NCBI GenBank assembly: GCA_027079365.1
Contig: JALWVW010000335.1
Location: 1 to 38,363, forward strand
Length of the DNA stretch: 38,363 nucleotides
Direction of reading: 5' to 3'
Origin: Campylobacteraceae bacterium
GTDB taxonomy: Bacteria; Campylobacterota; Campylobacteria; Campylobacterales; Sulfurovaceae
Shown piece after piece: positions 22,459 through 30,869 of this stretch. A model generated the notes under the pieces. It was not told the DNA's origin and searched no databases. It saw only the letters and a program-made list of their open reading frames with translations. Made by a program: the position numbers and the translations under genes. Position 1 is the first letter of the stretch. Every line of letters starts with the position of its first letter.

Positions 22459-24470
22459 TGTCTGCAGTAGTTTTTTCGACATGGCAGGGCGAGTTTGTCG
22501 ACAATCGTCATGCCGAAGGCGATGCTGTTGCTCAGACGAGCTTCAAGTTACCAGTTTTGTATACAGCGGAGACGAAATCCAAAGCATTTATTGGCTGGGA
22601 TGGTGTGGCGATCTTTGATAGGGATATTGATGCGGTGAGGCTGGCTACAGAGTATGCTGCTCAGTACCAAGAATACTCCGAAGCCTGTGGTCGATGTGCT
22701 CCGGGAAGATGGGGAGGGCGCATTCTCTATGATATGTTGGATAAGATCGCCAGAGGCGAAGGAAGCTATGCAGATGTAGAGCACCTTCGTGAGGTGAGTC
22801 AGACGATGATGCTGACCTCAAAGTGTGAGATAGGTCGTACCGTTCCTAAGCCGATACTGGATCTACTAGAGCACTACAAGGAGCAGTTTGACAGCTGTAT
22901 CCTAGAGCAGAAGCCCTCCAGGCACTATCAGAGCGATATTGGTTATATTGCCAAGATCACAGCTCCCTGTATGGATGTCTGTCCGGCACATGTGGATATT
23001 CCTGCCTATATCGAGGGCGTCAGAGATATGCAGTTTAGTGAGTCACTGGCAGCGACCAGGCAGACCATGCCATTGGCACATACCTGTGGCAGAGTCTGTC
23101 CCCACCCCTGTGAGGATGCCTGTCGTAGAACCAATTTGGATGAGCCGATCTCTATTATGGAGCTTAAGCGACTGGGCGCAGACTATGAGGCAGACCATGC
23201 GCTCCCTTGGCAACACCCACACGCTCCCAAGCCTCCAAGGAATGATGGCAAAAAGGTAGCGATCGTCGGTGCAGGTCCTGCTGGACTGACAGCAGCTTAT
23301 TATCTGGGACTTGAAGGTATTCGGGTAGATATCTTTGAAGAGCTGCCTGTCAATGGGGGTGAAGTGGCAGTCGGTGTGCCAGAGTACCGTATGCCCATAG
23401 ATAAATACAACAAAGATATTGATTTGGTACTGGAGCTCCCCACTGTTTCCATACAGAATAATCATCGTGTGACTGCCGACAGGCTCAAAGAGCTCGATGC
23501 AGCGTATGACGCTGTTCTTTTGGGCTTTGGCGCACGACTCTCTAAGAAGGTCAGAGCAGACAACGAAAATCCTGATATGGGTGGCTATTGGGGAGCGATT
23601 TCAATGCTGGACAAGGTCAATCTCTGGCACAAGTACCAGATAGGCAGCCCTGCGAGCAATGAACTTAAGGGAAAGACAGTCGTTTGTGTAGGTGGGGGAT
23701 TTACCTCCATGGATGTCGTGCGTTGTGCGATCAGAGAAGGGGCCAAGAAGGTGACTATGCTCTACAGAAGAGACGAGAAGACCATTATTCGCAATACGAC
23801 TTATGAAGAGTACCATGAGGCAGTAGAAGAGGGGGTCGAGTTTATCTTCTACTCCTCTATCCGGGAGATTATAGATGATGGAAAACAGATTACCAAGTTG
23901 ATCGCAGATACCTTTGAGCTGGTACCTGATCCTGATGGCGGCAGACCACAGCTTCTCAAAGTAGAAGGAGGAGAGTTTGAGCTGGAGTGCGACTATCTTA
24001 TCCCCGCTGTTTCCCAGTCCTGCGATATGCAGCTCATCCCCGAAGAGTGGGATCTGAAGCTAACCTCTTGGGGTACGCTATTGACCAACGGCAAAGACTA
24101 TATGACCTCCAAAGAAGGGCTGTTTGCCGCAGGTGACTGCGAGTATGGTCCGATGACGATCGTCAATGCGGTGGGGCAGGCCAAAAGAGCGGCCTCTGTG
24201 ATCAGCAGATACCTCTATAACGGAGGAAAATGTACATTGACAGATGACGAGATCATGGAGGATCATCTCAACCAACTGAGGGTCTATAACAAAAATGAGA
24301 AGATCACAGGCTGGATGCCGGGACTGCCCAGAGAAGAGAGCGAGAAACTTAGTGTAGATGCACGCAAAACAAACAACAGAGAGGTCAACCTCGGCTTTAC
24401 GGGCGAAGAGGCCAGTGCAGAAGCAGAACGCTGTATGCGCTGCTACTATATCTCCATGGTTGCGGTATAG
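22458..24470 (+). CDS. NuoF-tail/GltD-like flavoprotein, putative complex I electron-input subunit
   Basis: 670 residues in the nuoF position. Residues 70-145 resemble the C-terminal Fe-S domain of NuoF (Cys77 and Cys80 in ACGRCAPGRWGG, Cys123 in SKCEIG), but the third cluster cysteine is Gly83. Residues 165-240 resemble the N-terminal Fe-S domain of glutamate synthase small subunit: Cys171, Cys175, then CGRVCPHPCEDAC with Cys210, 214, 218 and 222. Residues 265-585 are a two-dinucleotide flavoprotein: FAD motif GAGPAG at 271-276, NAD(P) motif VGGGFTSMD at 411-419 with YRRDE at 436-440, and a second FAD motif AAGDCEYGPMTIVNAVGQA at 557-575. The NuoF flavin and NADH domain is missing. Likely role: NAD(P)H oxidation or ferredoxin-linked entry to NuoG; the donor is inference. 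Confidence 0.85.
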   Translation: MSAVVFSTWQGEFVDNRHAEGDAVAQTSFKLPVLYTAETKSKAFIGWDGVAIFDRDIDAVRLATEYAAQYQEYSEACGRCAPGRWGGRILYDMLDKIARGEGSYADVEHLREVSQTMMLTSKCEIGRTVPKPILDLLEHYKEQFDSCILEQKPSRHYQSDIGYIAKITAPCMDVCPAHVDIPAYIEGVRDMQFSESLAATRQTMPLAHTCGRVCPHPCEDACRRTNLDEPISIMELKRLGADYEADHALPWQHPHAPKPPRNDGKKVAIVGAGPAGLTAAYYLGLEGIRVDIFEELPVNGGEVAVGVPEYRMPIDKYNKDIDLVLELPTVSIQNNHRVTADRLKELDAAYDAVLLGFGARLSKKVRADNENPDMGGYWGAISMLDKVNLWHKYQIGSPASNELKGKTVVCVGGGFTSMDVVRCAIREGAKKVTMLYRRDEKTIIRNTTYEEYHEAVEEGVEFIFYSSIREIIDDGKQITKLIADTFELVPDPDGGRPQLLKVEGGEFELECDYLIPAVSQSCDMQLIPEEWDLKLTSWGTLLTNGKDYMTSKEGLFAAGDCEYGPMTIVNAVGQAKRAASVISRYLYNGGKCTLTDDEIMEDHLNQLRVYNKNEKITGWMPGLPREESEKLSVDARKTNNREVNLGFTGEEASAEAERCMRCYYISMVAV

Positions 24471-24479
24471 GAGGGCATG

Positions 24480-26729
24480 ATGAGCAAAAGAGAAACAATG
24501 CCTTCCCTTGTGACAGTGACCATTGACGGGAAAGTGTGCCAAGGGCAACGGGGCCAAACCATCCTGGAGATCGCCAGAGCGCATGATATCTATATTCCTA
24601 CTATGTGCTACCTGACTAAAGTGATGCCAATCGCATCCTGTCGGATGTGTGTGGTGGCCGTAGAGGGTGTGGAGGGCATGATACTTTCTTGCCAAGAGAG
24701 AGCCGTTGAAGGTGCGGTGATCCATACCCAGAATGAGGCACTCTATCGTGAGCGACAGAATATCATGAAGCTCTATGGGGTCAACCATCCTCTGGAGTGC
24801 GGAGTCTGTGACAAAAGTGGTGAATGTGACCTGCAGAACAAAACACTGGAATTCCATGTTGACCAACAGCCTTTTGCCGCAAAAGATCAGCATAGACCTG
24901 TGCAGGATTGGGGATTTGTCTCCTATGATCCCTCTTTGTGTATCATGTGTGAGAAGTGTGTACGGGTCTCTAATGAAATTACAGGAAACGGTGCGTTGCA
25001 AATAGCCTCAGGTGGGTACAAATCCACCATTGTCAACACCAAAATGGACAAAAGCGATATGTCTTTGGGCGAATCTGCGGCAGTCTGTCCTGTGGGTGCA
25101 CTGGTTGCTACGGATTTCAAGTACAGCAGCAATGCCTGGGAGCTGGAGAAGATTCCGGCAAGCTGTAGCCATTGCAGTGCAGCCTGCCAGCTCTACTACG
25201 AGGTCAAAAATGAAAAGATCTATCGTGTGACCAACGCCTATGAGTTTGCTTCTCTGTGCGGGAGAGGAAGGTTTGATTTTGATTTTGCCAATAGTGGCGT
25301 AGTGAAAGATCAAGAAGCTTTTGATAAAGCAGTCAAGGCACTCTCGGAAGCAGATAGTGTGATCTTTGATTCCAGGATCACCAATGAAGAGGCACTGATT
25401 CTGCAAAAACTCAAAGAGAAACTGGGTTTCAGGCTGGTCAATCATGAGGCTAGAGCCTATCAGAAATTTACTGAGGCCTATAGCAGCATCTCTGGAAAAA
25501 CACTTTACAATGGTACTTTGAAGCAGGTAGCAGAAGCACGCGCTATCATCGTGCTTGGTACGCGACTCCATGATGACAATCCTCAGGTGGATTACCACAT
25601 CACCATGGCGAGCAAGCGACACAAGGCCAGAGTGGTCTATATGCATCCTATGGAAGATGGCAGGATGCAGGAGCGGGTGACACAGTTTGTCAAGTATGAG
25701 GTAGGCACAGAGGATGGTGTGGCTGCACTGCTTGCGCATACTCTGCTGACAGAAGCAGTACTTCCTGCCTCTATCAGAGAAGTGCTGGATGATCTGGATA
25801 TTGGAAACCTGAGTGCCGAAAGCAATATCGGGGAGGAGGAGTTGACTGATATCGCTGTGTCAATGCAGGGCAAAGCCCATCGTGTACTGATCGTGGGAAG
25901 TGATCTCTATGCACACCCCCGTGCCGCACAGATCGCCAAGCTGTTAGCACTGCTGGAGCGTTATGCCGGATTCAGTGTCATGCTGGTGCCGCCTTCAACC
26001 AATACACTGGGCGTCTCCCTGATCTGTACGCTGGATGATAGGACAGAGGGTAAAACCGTAGGCTACCACGCCAAGGCAGATTTTGTACTGAGCAGTAGCC
26101 AAGAGGGTGATCTGGATATGCCGGCACTCAATCAGCAGGAGGGCACTTTCACCCCTCTGGATAAATGTGTGGTGCCTACCCATGTGGCACTGCCCTACGG
26201 GGGGTTTGTGCTGAATGATCTTGCCTCTGCATTAGGTGTGAGGCAGCCTTATACGATAGCGTATACGGCAATGCTTCCGACAGACAAAGGATACCGGACG
26301 GAGCATTTTGATGCATTGCCTGACCACTATGATGCCACAGGGGAAGCGCACAGAGGATATCTTTTGCATGAGCAGACCTGTGCATCTCATCTCGAGATCG
26401 AAGAGGTTGAGGAGCTGGATGGATATGATGGTGTCGTCGTGTATCGCTGCGACAGTCAGGAGATACTTTCTGCCTCTATCCGACCGACAGAAGAAATGCA
26501 GTATATGCCCCTGAAAGGTTCACAGCAGTTTGCAACAGCAGCAAAACTAAAGGACGGAGAGGTGATAGAGTTTATGATTGATGGTGTCACAATGAAACGA
26601 GTGTTTAGGATTGATACATCTATGAAAGGAACAGTAGCACTAAATCCCCAGTTTGACATGGGATTAAGTACTCCTTTGCTATCCTCTTATAGATTTAGCA
26701 GGTTAAAGTTCCAAAGAGTGGAGAGCTGA
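24480..26729 (+). CDS. nuoG: NADH-quinone oxidoreductase subunit G, first copy
   Basis: About 749 residues (numbering here from the first ATG at 24477; the second ATG is better spaced from GGAGGG). The Fe-S ligands of NuoG are visible: [2Fe-2S] N1b Cys44, 55, 58, 72; His-ligated N5 with His104, Cys108, 111, 117; N4 with Cys155, 158, 161, 204; and N7 with Cys230, 233, 237, 261 in CSHCSAAC plus a later Cys-Gly. The remainder is a molybdopterin-oxidoreductase-like fold without the cofactor. It carries electrons from the flavin module toward NuoI. The second copy follows at once and differs in its clusters. Confidence 0.93.
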   Translation: MSKRETMPSLVTVTIDGKVCQGQRGQTILEIARAHDIYIPTMCYLTKVMPIASCRMCVVAVEGVEGMILSCQERAVEGAVIHTQNEALYRERQNIMKLYGVNHPLECGVCDKSGECDLQNKTLEFHVDQQPFAAKDQHRPVQDWGFVSYDPSLCIMCEKCVRVSNEITGNGALQIASGGYKSTIVNTKMDKSDMSLGESAAVCPVGALVATDFKYSSNAWELEKIPASCSHCSAACQLYYEVKNEKIYRVTNAYEFASLCGRGRFDFDFANSGVVKDQEAFDKAVKALSEADSVIFDSRITNEEALILQKLKEKLGFRLVNHEARAYQKFTEAYSSISGKTLYNGTLKQVAEARAIIVLGTRLHDDNPQVDYHITMASKRHKARVVYMHPMEDGRMQERVTQFVKYEVGTEDGVAALLAHTLLTEAVLPASIREVLDDLDIGNLSAESNIGEEELTDIAVSMQGKAHRVLIVGSDLYAHPRAAQIAKLLALLERYAGFSVMLVPPSTNTLGVSLICTLDDRTEGKTVGYHAKADFVLSSSQEGDLDMPALNQQEGTFTPLDKCVVPTHVALPYGGFVLNDLASALGVRQPYTIAYTAMLPTDKGYRTEHFDALPDHYDATGEAHRGYLLHEQTCASHLEIEEVEELDGYDGVVVYRCDSQEILSASIRPTEEMQYMPLKGSQQFATAAKLKDGEVIEFMIDGVTMKRVFRIDTSMKGTVALNPQFDMGLSTPLLSSYRFSRLKFQRVES
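26109..26146 (+). repeat. 38-bp sequence shared by the two nuoG genes, copy 1
   Basis: Perfectly identical to 28579-28616, encoding Asp-Leu-Asp-Met-Pro-Ala-Leu-Asn-Gln-Gln-Glu-Gly-Thr in both genes. The flanking bases differ on both sides. Confidence 0.95.
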
Positions 26730-26730
26730 T

Positions 26731-29190
26731 ATGAGCAGTATTACAATTACGATAGATGGTCAGGCGTGTCAGGCTAAAGAGGGTGAGTTTATTCTCAATA
26801 TTGCCAGAGCCAATGGGATATTTATCCCTGCAATTTGCTACTTGACGCGGTGTTCACCGACATTGGCATGCCGTATCTGTCTGGTTGAAGCAGACGGTAA
26901 GCGGGTCTACTCCTGTAATGCAAAAGCCAAAGACGGGATGAATATCGTTACAAAGAACGAAGAGATACTTGAAGAACGCAGGGCGATCATGGAAGTCTAT
27001 GATGTCAATCATCCTCTGCAGTGCGGTGTCTGTGACCAGAGCGGGGAGTGTGAACTGCAGAACTATACCTTGGAGCTTGGTGTTGATTCGCAGTCTTTTG
27101 CTATTCCCGATACCAAGAGAGAAGCAACCACCTGGAGCTCAGTGCTGCACTATGATCCGGGTCTGTGTATCGTGTGCGAACGATGTGTAACCGTCTGTAA
27201 AGATATGGTGGGTGATGCGGCACTCAGTACGGGTCCTCGTGGCGGAGAGAAGCTGAGCAAAGAGCTCAAGGAGATAGTCCCTAAAGATGCCTATGCCATG
27301 TGGAACAAGCTTCAGAAATCAGTCATCGTGCCCAGTAACGGTACAGGTGAGACCAACTGTAGCGACTGTGGTGAGTGTATCGCTGTCTGTCCTGTGGGTG
27401 CACTGGTCAGCAGGGATTTTCAGTATACCTCCAATGCCTGGGATCTGACACGCATCCCGGCAGTGTCTGCCCACTCCAGTGACGGGTTTCAGATCTACTA
27501 TGAAGTGAAGCCTACGTCTATCGCAGACAGAACACCCAAGATATACAGAGTAACTAATGAGTGGCACTATACTTCACTCGATGGTGCGGCTAGATTTGCC
27601 TATGATTTTGAAAATGGCAGCGCTCAAAAAGATCCTGTTGCTTTTGCCAAGGCAGTGGAGGCCTTGAAAAAGGCAGAGACCATACGCTTCAATGCGACGA
27701 TTACCAATGAAGAGGCATTGATGCTCCAGACACTCAAAGAGAAGCTGGGACTCAAGCTTTATAATCCTGAAGTGGGTGCTTACCAAAAGTTTCTTGCTTC
27801 CTATGCCAAGACAAGCGGTAACAGCCTCTACAGTGGGGATACGGACAAGATCATGAAGGAGAGTGATTTTGTGATTGCGGTGGGTACGCACCTCAGAAAT
27901 GAAGCACCAGGCAGCAGGCATGCCTTTAACAATGTACAGAAAATGAACAAAGGTGCCGGGCTCTATTTCCATCCTGTAGGAGATGCCCTTGTCCCTACCT
28001 TTGGTAAATCTGTCAGCCAGTTTGCGTATAGTCCTGGTCTGGAAGAGGCGGCACTCTATCTGATTCTTGATCTGTTTGCAGACAAGGAGAAACTCCCCAA
28101 AGAGGTTGCAGCATATCTAGAGGATTTCCACAGTACAGAGACAAAGACTGTCCAAGAGAAAGTCATGGTCGATGTGGTGGAGACTGTGGTGGACGAGGAG
28201 ACAGGTGAGAGCAAAGAGGTGACCAAAAAAGTACCTCAGATGGTGGAGAAAGAGATCGAAGTGGTGCGTAATGGACTGGTAGAACTTCTGGGTAAAAAGA
28301 GCGATACTTTCGCTGCAGAATTTGAGAAGATGCTCAAGAAAAAAGAGCGTTTCTCTCTGATGGTGGGAGAGGATCTCTATTATCACGAGAAGGCGGAAAA
28401 TCTTGCCAAACTGGTAGCACTTATCGAAAAAGCATGTGACTTTGATCTGGTGATCATCCCACCAAAATCCAATGCCTTAGGTGTCGCATTGATCTGTGCA
28501 CTGGATGACCAGGCCTCTGGCTACACGGTTGGGTACAATGAAAATGGTGACTTTAGACTCTCTGCACTGGGTGACGGAGATCTGGATATGCCGGCACTCA
28601 ATCAGCAGGAGGGCACACTGACCACACTTGGCAAAAGGATCGTACCCACCAACGCAGCACTGCCGTATCATGGATATGAGCTCAATGATCTTGTGCGAGA
28701 GCTTGTAGGTGCCCCTGCCGAGACGATTGACTGGACAGCAAAACTCCCCAAAAAGAGAGGCTACAAAGCAGTGGCATTTGATGCCCTCACCAATGCCTAC
28801 AGCAATGATGGTGTAGATCACAGAGGGTATCTTCTTGATACTGAGAGTAGAGAGGAGAAGCTTCCTGAAGTAGAAACTCCTGCAGTCTACAGTGCACTTG
28901 AGGGTGAGATCGCAGTGCGTCTCAACCCTGGCAGACAGTTCAGTGATTTTACAGACAAGGCACATCAGATATTTGAGCCCTTTGCGCTCTATACGAGTCC
29001 AGAGAAAGCAGCAGAGCTAGGCGCACGCGTTGAGGTGGTATTCAAAAACAGGGTGTTGAAACTGGATGTTATCGCCGATGACAAGATGGAGGGAGATATC
29101 GTCTGTGTGCCTGACTTTAAAAGCCGTGAAGATATCTATGGGCTCTTCGGCGATCGCCGCTATCAAACAGTAACACTAAGAAAGGGTTAG
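26731..29190 (+). CDS. nuoG: NADH-quinone oxidoreductase subunit G, second copy
   Basis: 819-residue NuoG paralogue. N1b (Cys36, 47, 50, 62) and His-ligated N5 (His94, Cys98, 101, 107) are kept. The next part differs from the first copy: it has two full four-cysteine sets, Cys146, 149, 152, 156 and Cys210, 213, 216, 220 (CSDCGECIAVCP), as in two-cluster ferredoxin domains of hydrogenase and formate dehydrogenase partners. The N7 cysteines are gone; AVSAHSSDG stands in their place. A Lys/Glu/Val-rich insert lies at about residues 468-512. The C-terminal third follows the first copy closely. ATG is one base after the first copy's stop. Probably a second wire segment or an alternative entry point; the arrangement is inference. 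Confidence 0.92.
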   Translation: MSSITITIDGQACQAKEGEFILNIARANGIFIPAICYLTRCSPTLACRICLVEADGKRVYSCNAKAKDGMNIVTKNEEILEERRAIMEVYDVNHPLQCGVCDQSGECELQNYTLELGVDSQSFAIPDTKREATTWSSVLHYDPGLCIVCERCVTVCKDMVGDAALSTGPRGGEKLSKELKEIVPKDAYAMWNKLQKSVIVPSNGTGETNCSDCGECIAVCPVGALVSRDFQYTSNAWDLTRIPAVSAHSSDGFQIYYEVKPTSIADRTPKIYRVTNEWHYTSLDGAARFAYDFENGSAQKDPVAFAKAVEALKKAETIRFNATITNEEALMLQTLKEKLGLKLYNPEVGAYQKFLASYAKTSGNSLYSGDTDKIMKESDFVIAVGTHLRNEAPGSRHAFNNVQKMNKGAGLYFHPVGDALVPTFGKSVSQFAYSPGLEEAALYLILDLFADKEKLPKEVAAYLEDFHSTETKTVQEKVMVDVVETVVDEETGESKEVTKKVPQMVEKEIEVVRNGLVELLGKKSDTFAAEFEKMLKKKERFSLMVGEDLYYHEKAENLAKLVALIEKACDFDLVIIPPKSNALGVALICALDDQASGYTVGYNENGDFRLSALGDGDLDMPALNQQEGTLTTLGKRIVPTNAALPYHGYELNDLVRELVGAPAETIDWTAKLPKKRGYKAVAFDALTNAYSNDGVDHRGYLLDTESREEKLPEVETPAVYSALEGEIAVRLNPGRQFSDFTDKAHQIFEPFALYTSPEKAAELGARVEVVFKNRVLKLDVIADDKMEGDIVCVPDFKSREDIYGLFGDRRYQTVTLRKG
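28579..28616 (+). repeat. 38-bp sequence shared by the two nuoG genes, copy 2
   Basis: Perfectly identical to 26109-26146, in the same frame and at the matching place in the paralogue. Confidence 0.95.
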
Positions 29191-29191
29191 T

Positions 29192-30226
29192 ATGGAAACA
29201 ACAATGATACATGAAGTGACCTGGATCGGCGCAGCGGTCAAAGCATTGATTGCTTTGCTGCTCGTTTCAGCGGTCGCAGGATTTGGTACCTATATAGAGA
29301 GGAAGGTGTTGGCATGGATGCAGCGACGACCCGGCCCTGCACATGTAGGGCCTTTCGGGCTGTTGCAACTGGCAGCGGATGGTATCAAACTCTTTACCAA
29401 AGAGGACTTTATCCCACAGTTTTCCAACCGCTTGATCTTCTCAATTGCACCTGTGATCACTGCAGGAACAGCCTTTATTGCGCTGGCAGCAGTGCCGCTT
29501 TTCCCTGACTTTACCTTTCCTTCGTGGATACCGCTGCTAGGAGGCGTATTTGTCCCTTCTATTGCATCTGATGTCAATATAGGGATACTCTTTATCCTCG
29601 CAGCGATGGCGGCAGGACTGTATGGTCCTCTGCTTGCAGGCATGTCTCAGCAAAACAAATGGGGGATTATCGGTGCAGCGAGAACAGCTGTACAGTTTCT
29701 CAGCTACGAGGTTGTCACCGGGCTTTCGCTGTTGGCACCTATTATGCTAGTCAGTTCCCTTTCTTTGGTGGACTTCAATAACTATCAGGCAGGCGGTATT
29801 GGCTCATGGATGCTTTGGCAGCAGCCTTTGGCATTTATTCTCTTTTTGATCGCAGGATTTGCAGAGACCAACCGTACACCCTTTGACCTGCTTGAGCATG
29901 AAGCAGAGATTGTTTCGGGCTTTGTGACGGAGTACAGTGGACTTCGCTGGGGACTCTTCTTTGTGGGTGAGTATGCCAACATGATCACGATCGGTGTACT
30001 TGCATCGGTGGTCTTTTGTGGTGGCTACAGTGACCTCTGGTTGATTCCGGGTTGGTTGATGATGGGGCTCAAGGTGAGCTTCTTCTTCTTTTTGATGTTG
30101 TGGGTAAGGGCTTCCTGGCCGCATATCAGACCTGACCAGTTGATGTGGTTGAGCTGGAAAGTATTGATGCCGCTGGCAGTTGTCAATGTAGTGATCACCG
30201 GTATCGTCATGATGGCGATGGCATAA
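29192..30226 (+). CDS. nuoH: NADH-quinone oxidoreductase subunit H
   Basis: 344-residue membrane subunit that roofs the quinone-binding chamber and links the peripheral and membrane arms. About eight helices. Conserved loops are ERKVLAWMQRRPGPAHVGPF near residues 31-50 and GFAETNRTPFDLLEHEAEIV near residues 216-235, then FVTEYSGLRWGLFF. Normal length. Starts one base after the second nuoG stop. Confidence 0.97.
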   Translation: METTMIHEVTWIGAAVKALIALLLVSAVAGFGTYIERKVLAWMQRRPGPAHVGPFGLLQLAADGIKLFTKEDFIPQFSNRLIFSIAPVITAGTAFIALAAVPLFPDFTFPSWIPLLGGVFVPSIASDVNIGILFILAAMAAGLYGPLLAGMSQQNKWGIIGAARTAVQFLSYEVVTGLSLLAPIMLVSSLSLVDFNNYQAGGIGSWMLWQQPLAFILFLIAGFAETNRTPFDLLEHEAEIVSGFVTEYSGLRWGLFFVGEYANMITIGVLASVVFCGGYSDLWLIPGWLMMGLKVSFFFFLMLWVRASWPHIRPDQLMWLSWKVLMPLAVVNVVITGIVMMAMA

Positions 30227-30235
30227 GGAGTAGCA

Positions 30236-30859
30236 ATGAGCTTAGAACAATTTAAAAATAGAAATGTAGGACAGCAGCAGTACCGTATGCTGGATCTAGG
30301 AAAGACGCCTGAGACAGGTTGGGGAAGATTCAAGCAGGTACTGGGCAGATCACTTAAGGTGGAGCTGCTGATAGGGTTGGGTGTAACTTTTGGTGTGATG
30401 ATCCGTACCCTCTTTCGCGGGGAGACCCATACGATCCGTTATCCTTTTGAGAAGATACCTATCTCCCGTAGATACCGCGCTATCCACGAGATGAAACGAC
30501 TGCTGGAGAGCGGACACTATCGCTGTATTGGATGTGGACTTTGTGAAAAGATCTGTATCTCCAACTGTATTACGATGGACACGCGCTATGATGAGAATCA
30601 GCGTAAAGAGGTTAGTGAATACAGCATCAATTTTGGTCGATGTATCTTCTGTGGGTATTGTGCAGAGGTCTGTCCGGAGCTTGCGATCGTACATGGAGAC
30701 AGATATGAGACAGCCTCCGAGCAGCGTGCGAGCTTCTCGCTCTTTGAGGACATGCTGACACCAATCGACAAGCTGAAGTCTCAACAAGAGTATCCAGGGT
30801 TTGGGGCAGTCTCCCCCAATGCGGATGAGAATATCAAAAAAACGCCATTAGCGTATTAA
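30236..30859 (+). CDS. nuoI: NADH-quinone oxidoreductase subunit I
   Basis: 207-residue ferredoxin-like subunit holding clusters N6a and N6b. Ligands: Cys97, 100, 103, 107 in CIGCGLCEKIC (with Ile rather than Pro after the fourth Cys) and Cys136, 139, 142, 146 in CIFCGYCAEVCPE. The N-terminal 60 residues are an amphipathic region that contacts the membrane. It transfers electrons from NuoG to NuoB. Position after nuoH is standard. Confidence 0.97.
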   Translation: MSLEQFKNRNVGQQQYRMLDLGKTPETGWGRFKQVLGRSLKVELLIGLGVTFGVMIRTLFRGETHTIRYPFEKIPISRRYRAIHEMKRLLESGHYRCIGCGLCEKICISNCITMDTRYDENQRKEVSEYSINFGRCIFCGYCAEVCPELAIVHGDRYETASEQRASFSLFEDMLTPIDKLKSQQEYPGFGAVSPNADENIKKTPLAY

Positions 30860-30869
30860 GGGAGTATAG

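Noticed and set aside
22159..24470. Naming the two genes after nuoD as canonical nuoE and nuoF
   Set aside because: The first has no cysteines and the second lacks the NuoF FMN/NADH domain, so the canonical names would mislead.
22458..24470. Plain glutamate synthase small subunit (gltD)
   Set aside because: The GltD-like part is real, but the NuoF-like N-terminal Cys region, the operon position between nuoD and nuoG, and the absence of gltB argue for a complex I role.
24078..25001. 307-codon minus-strand ORF across the end of the flavoprotein gene and the start of nuoG1
   Set aside because: It is fully covered by two well-supported + strand genes, has a His/Cys-rich composition typical of reverse-frame translation, and matches no known family.
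25008..25739. 243-codon minus-strand ORF inside nuoG1
   Set aside because: Antisense to conserved Fe-S coding sequence; no ribosome binding site or recognisable protein.
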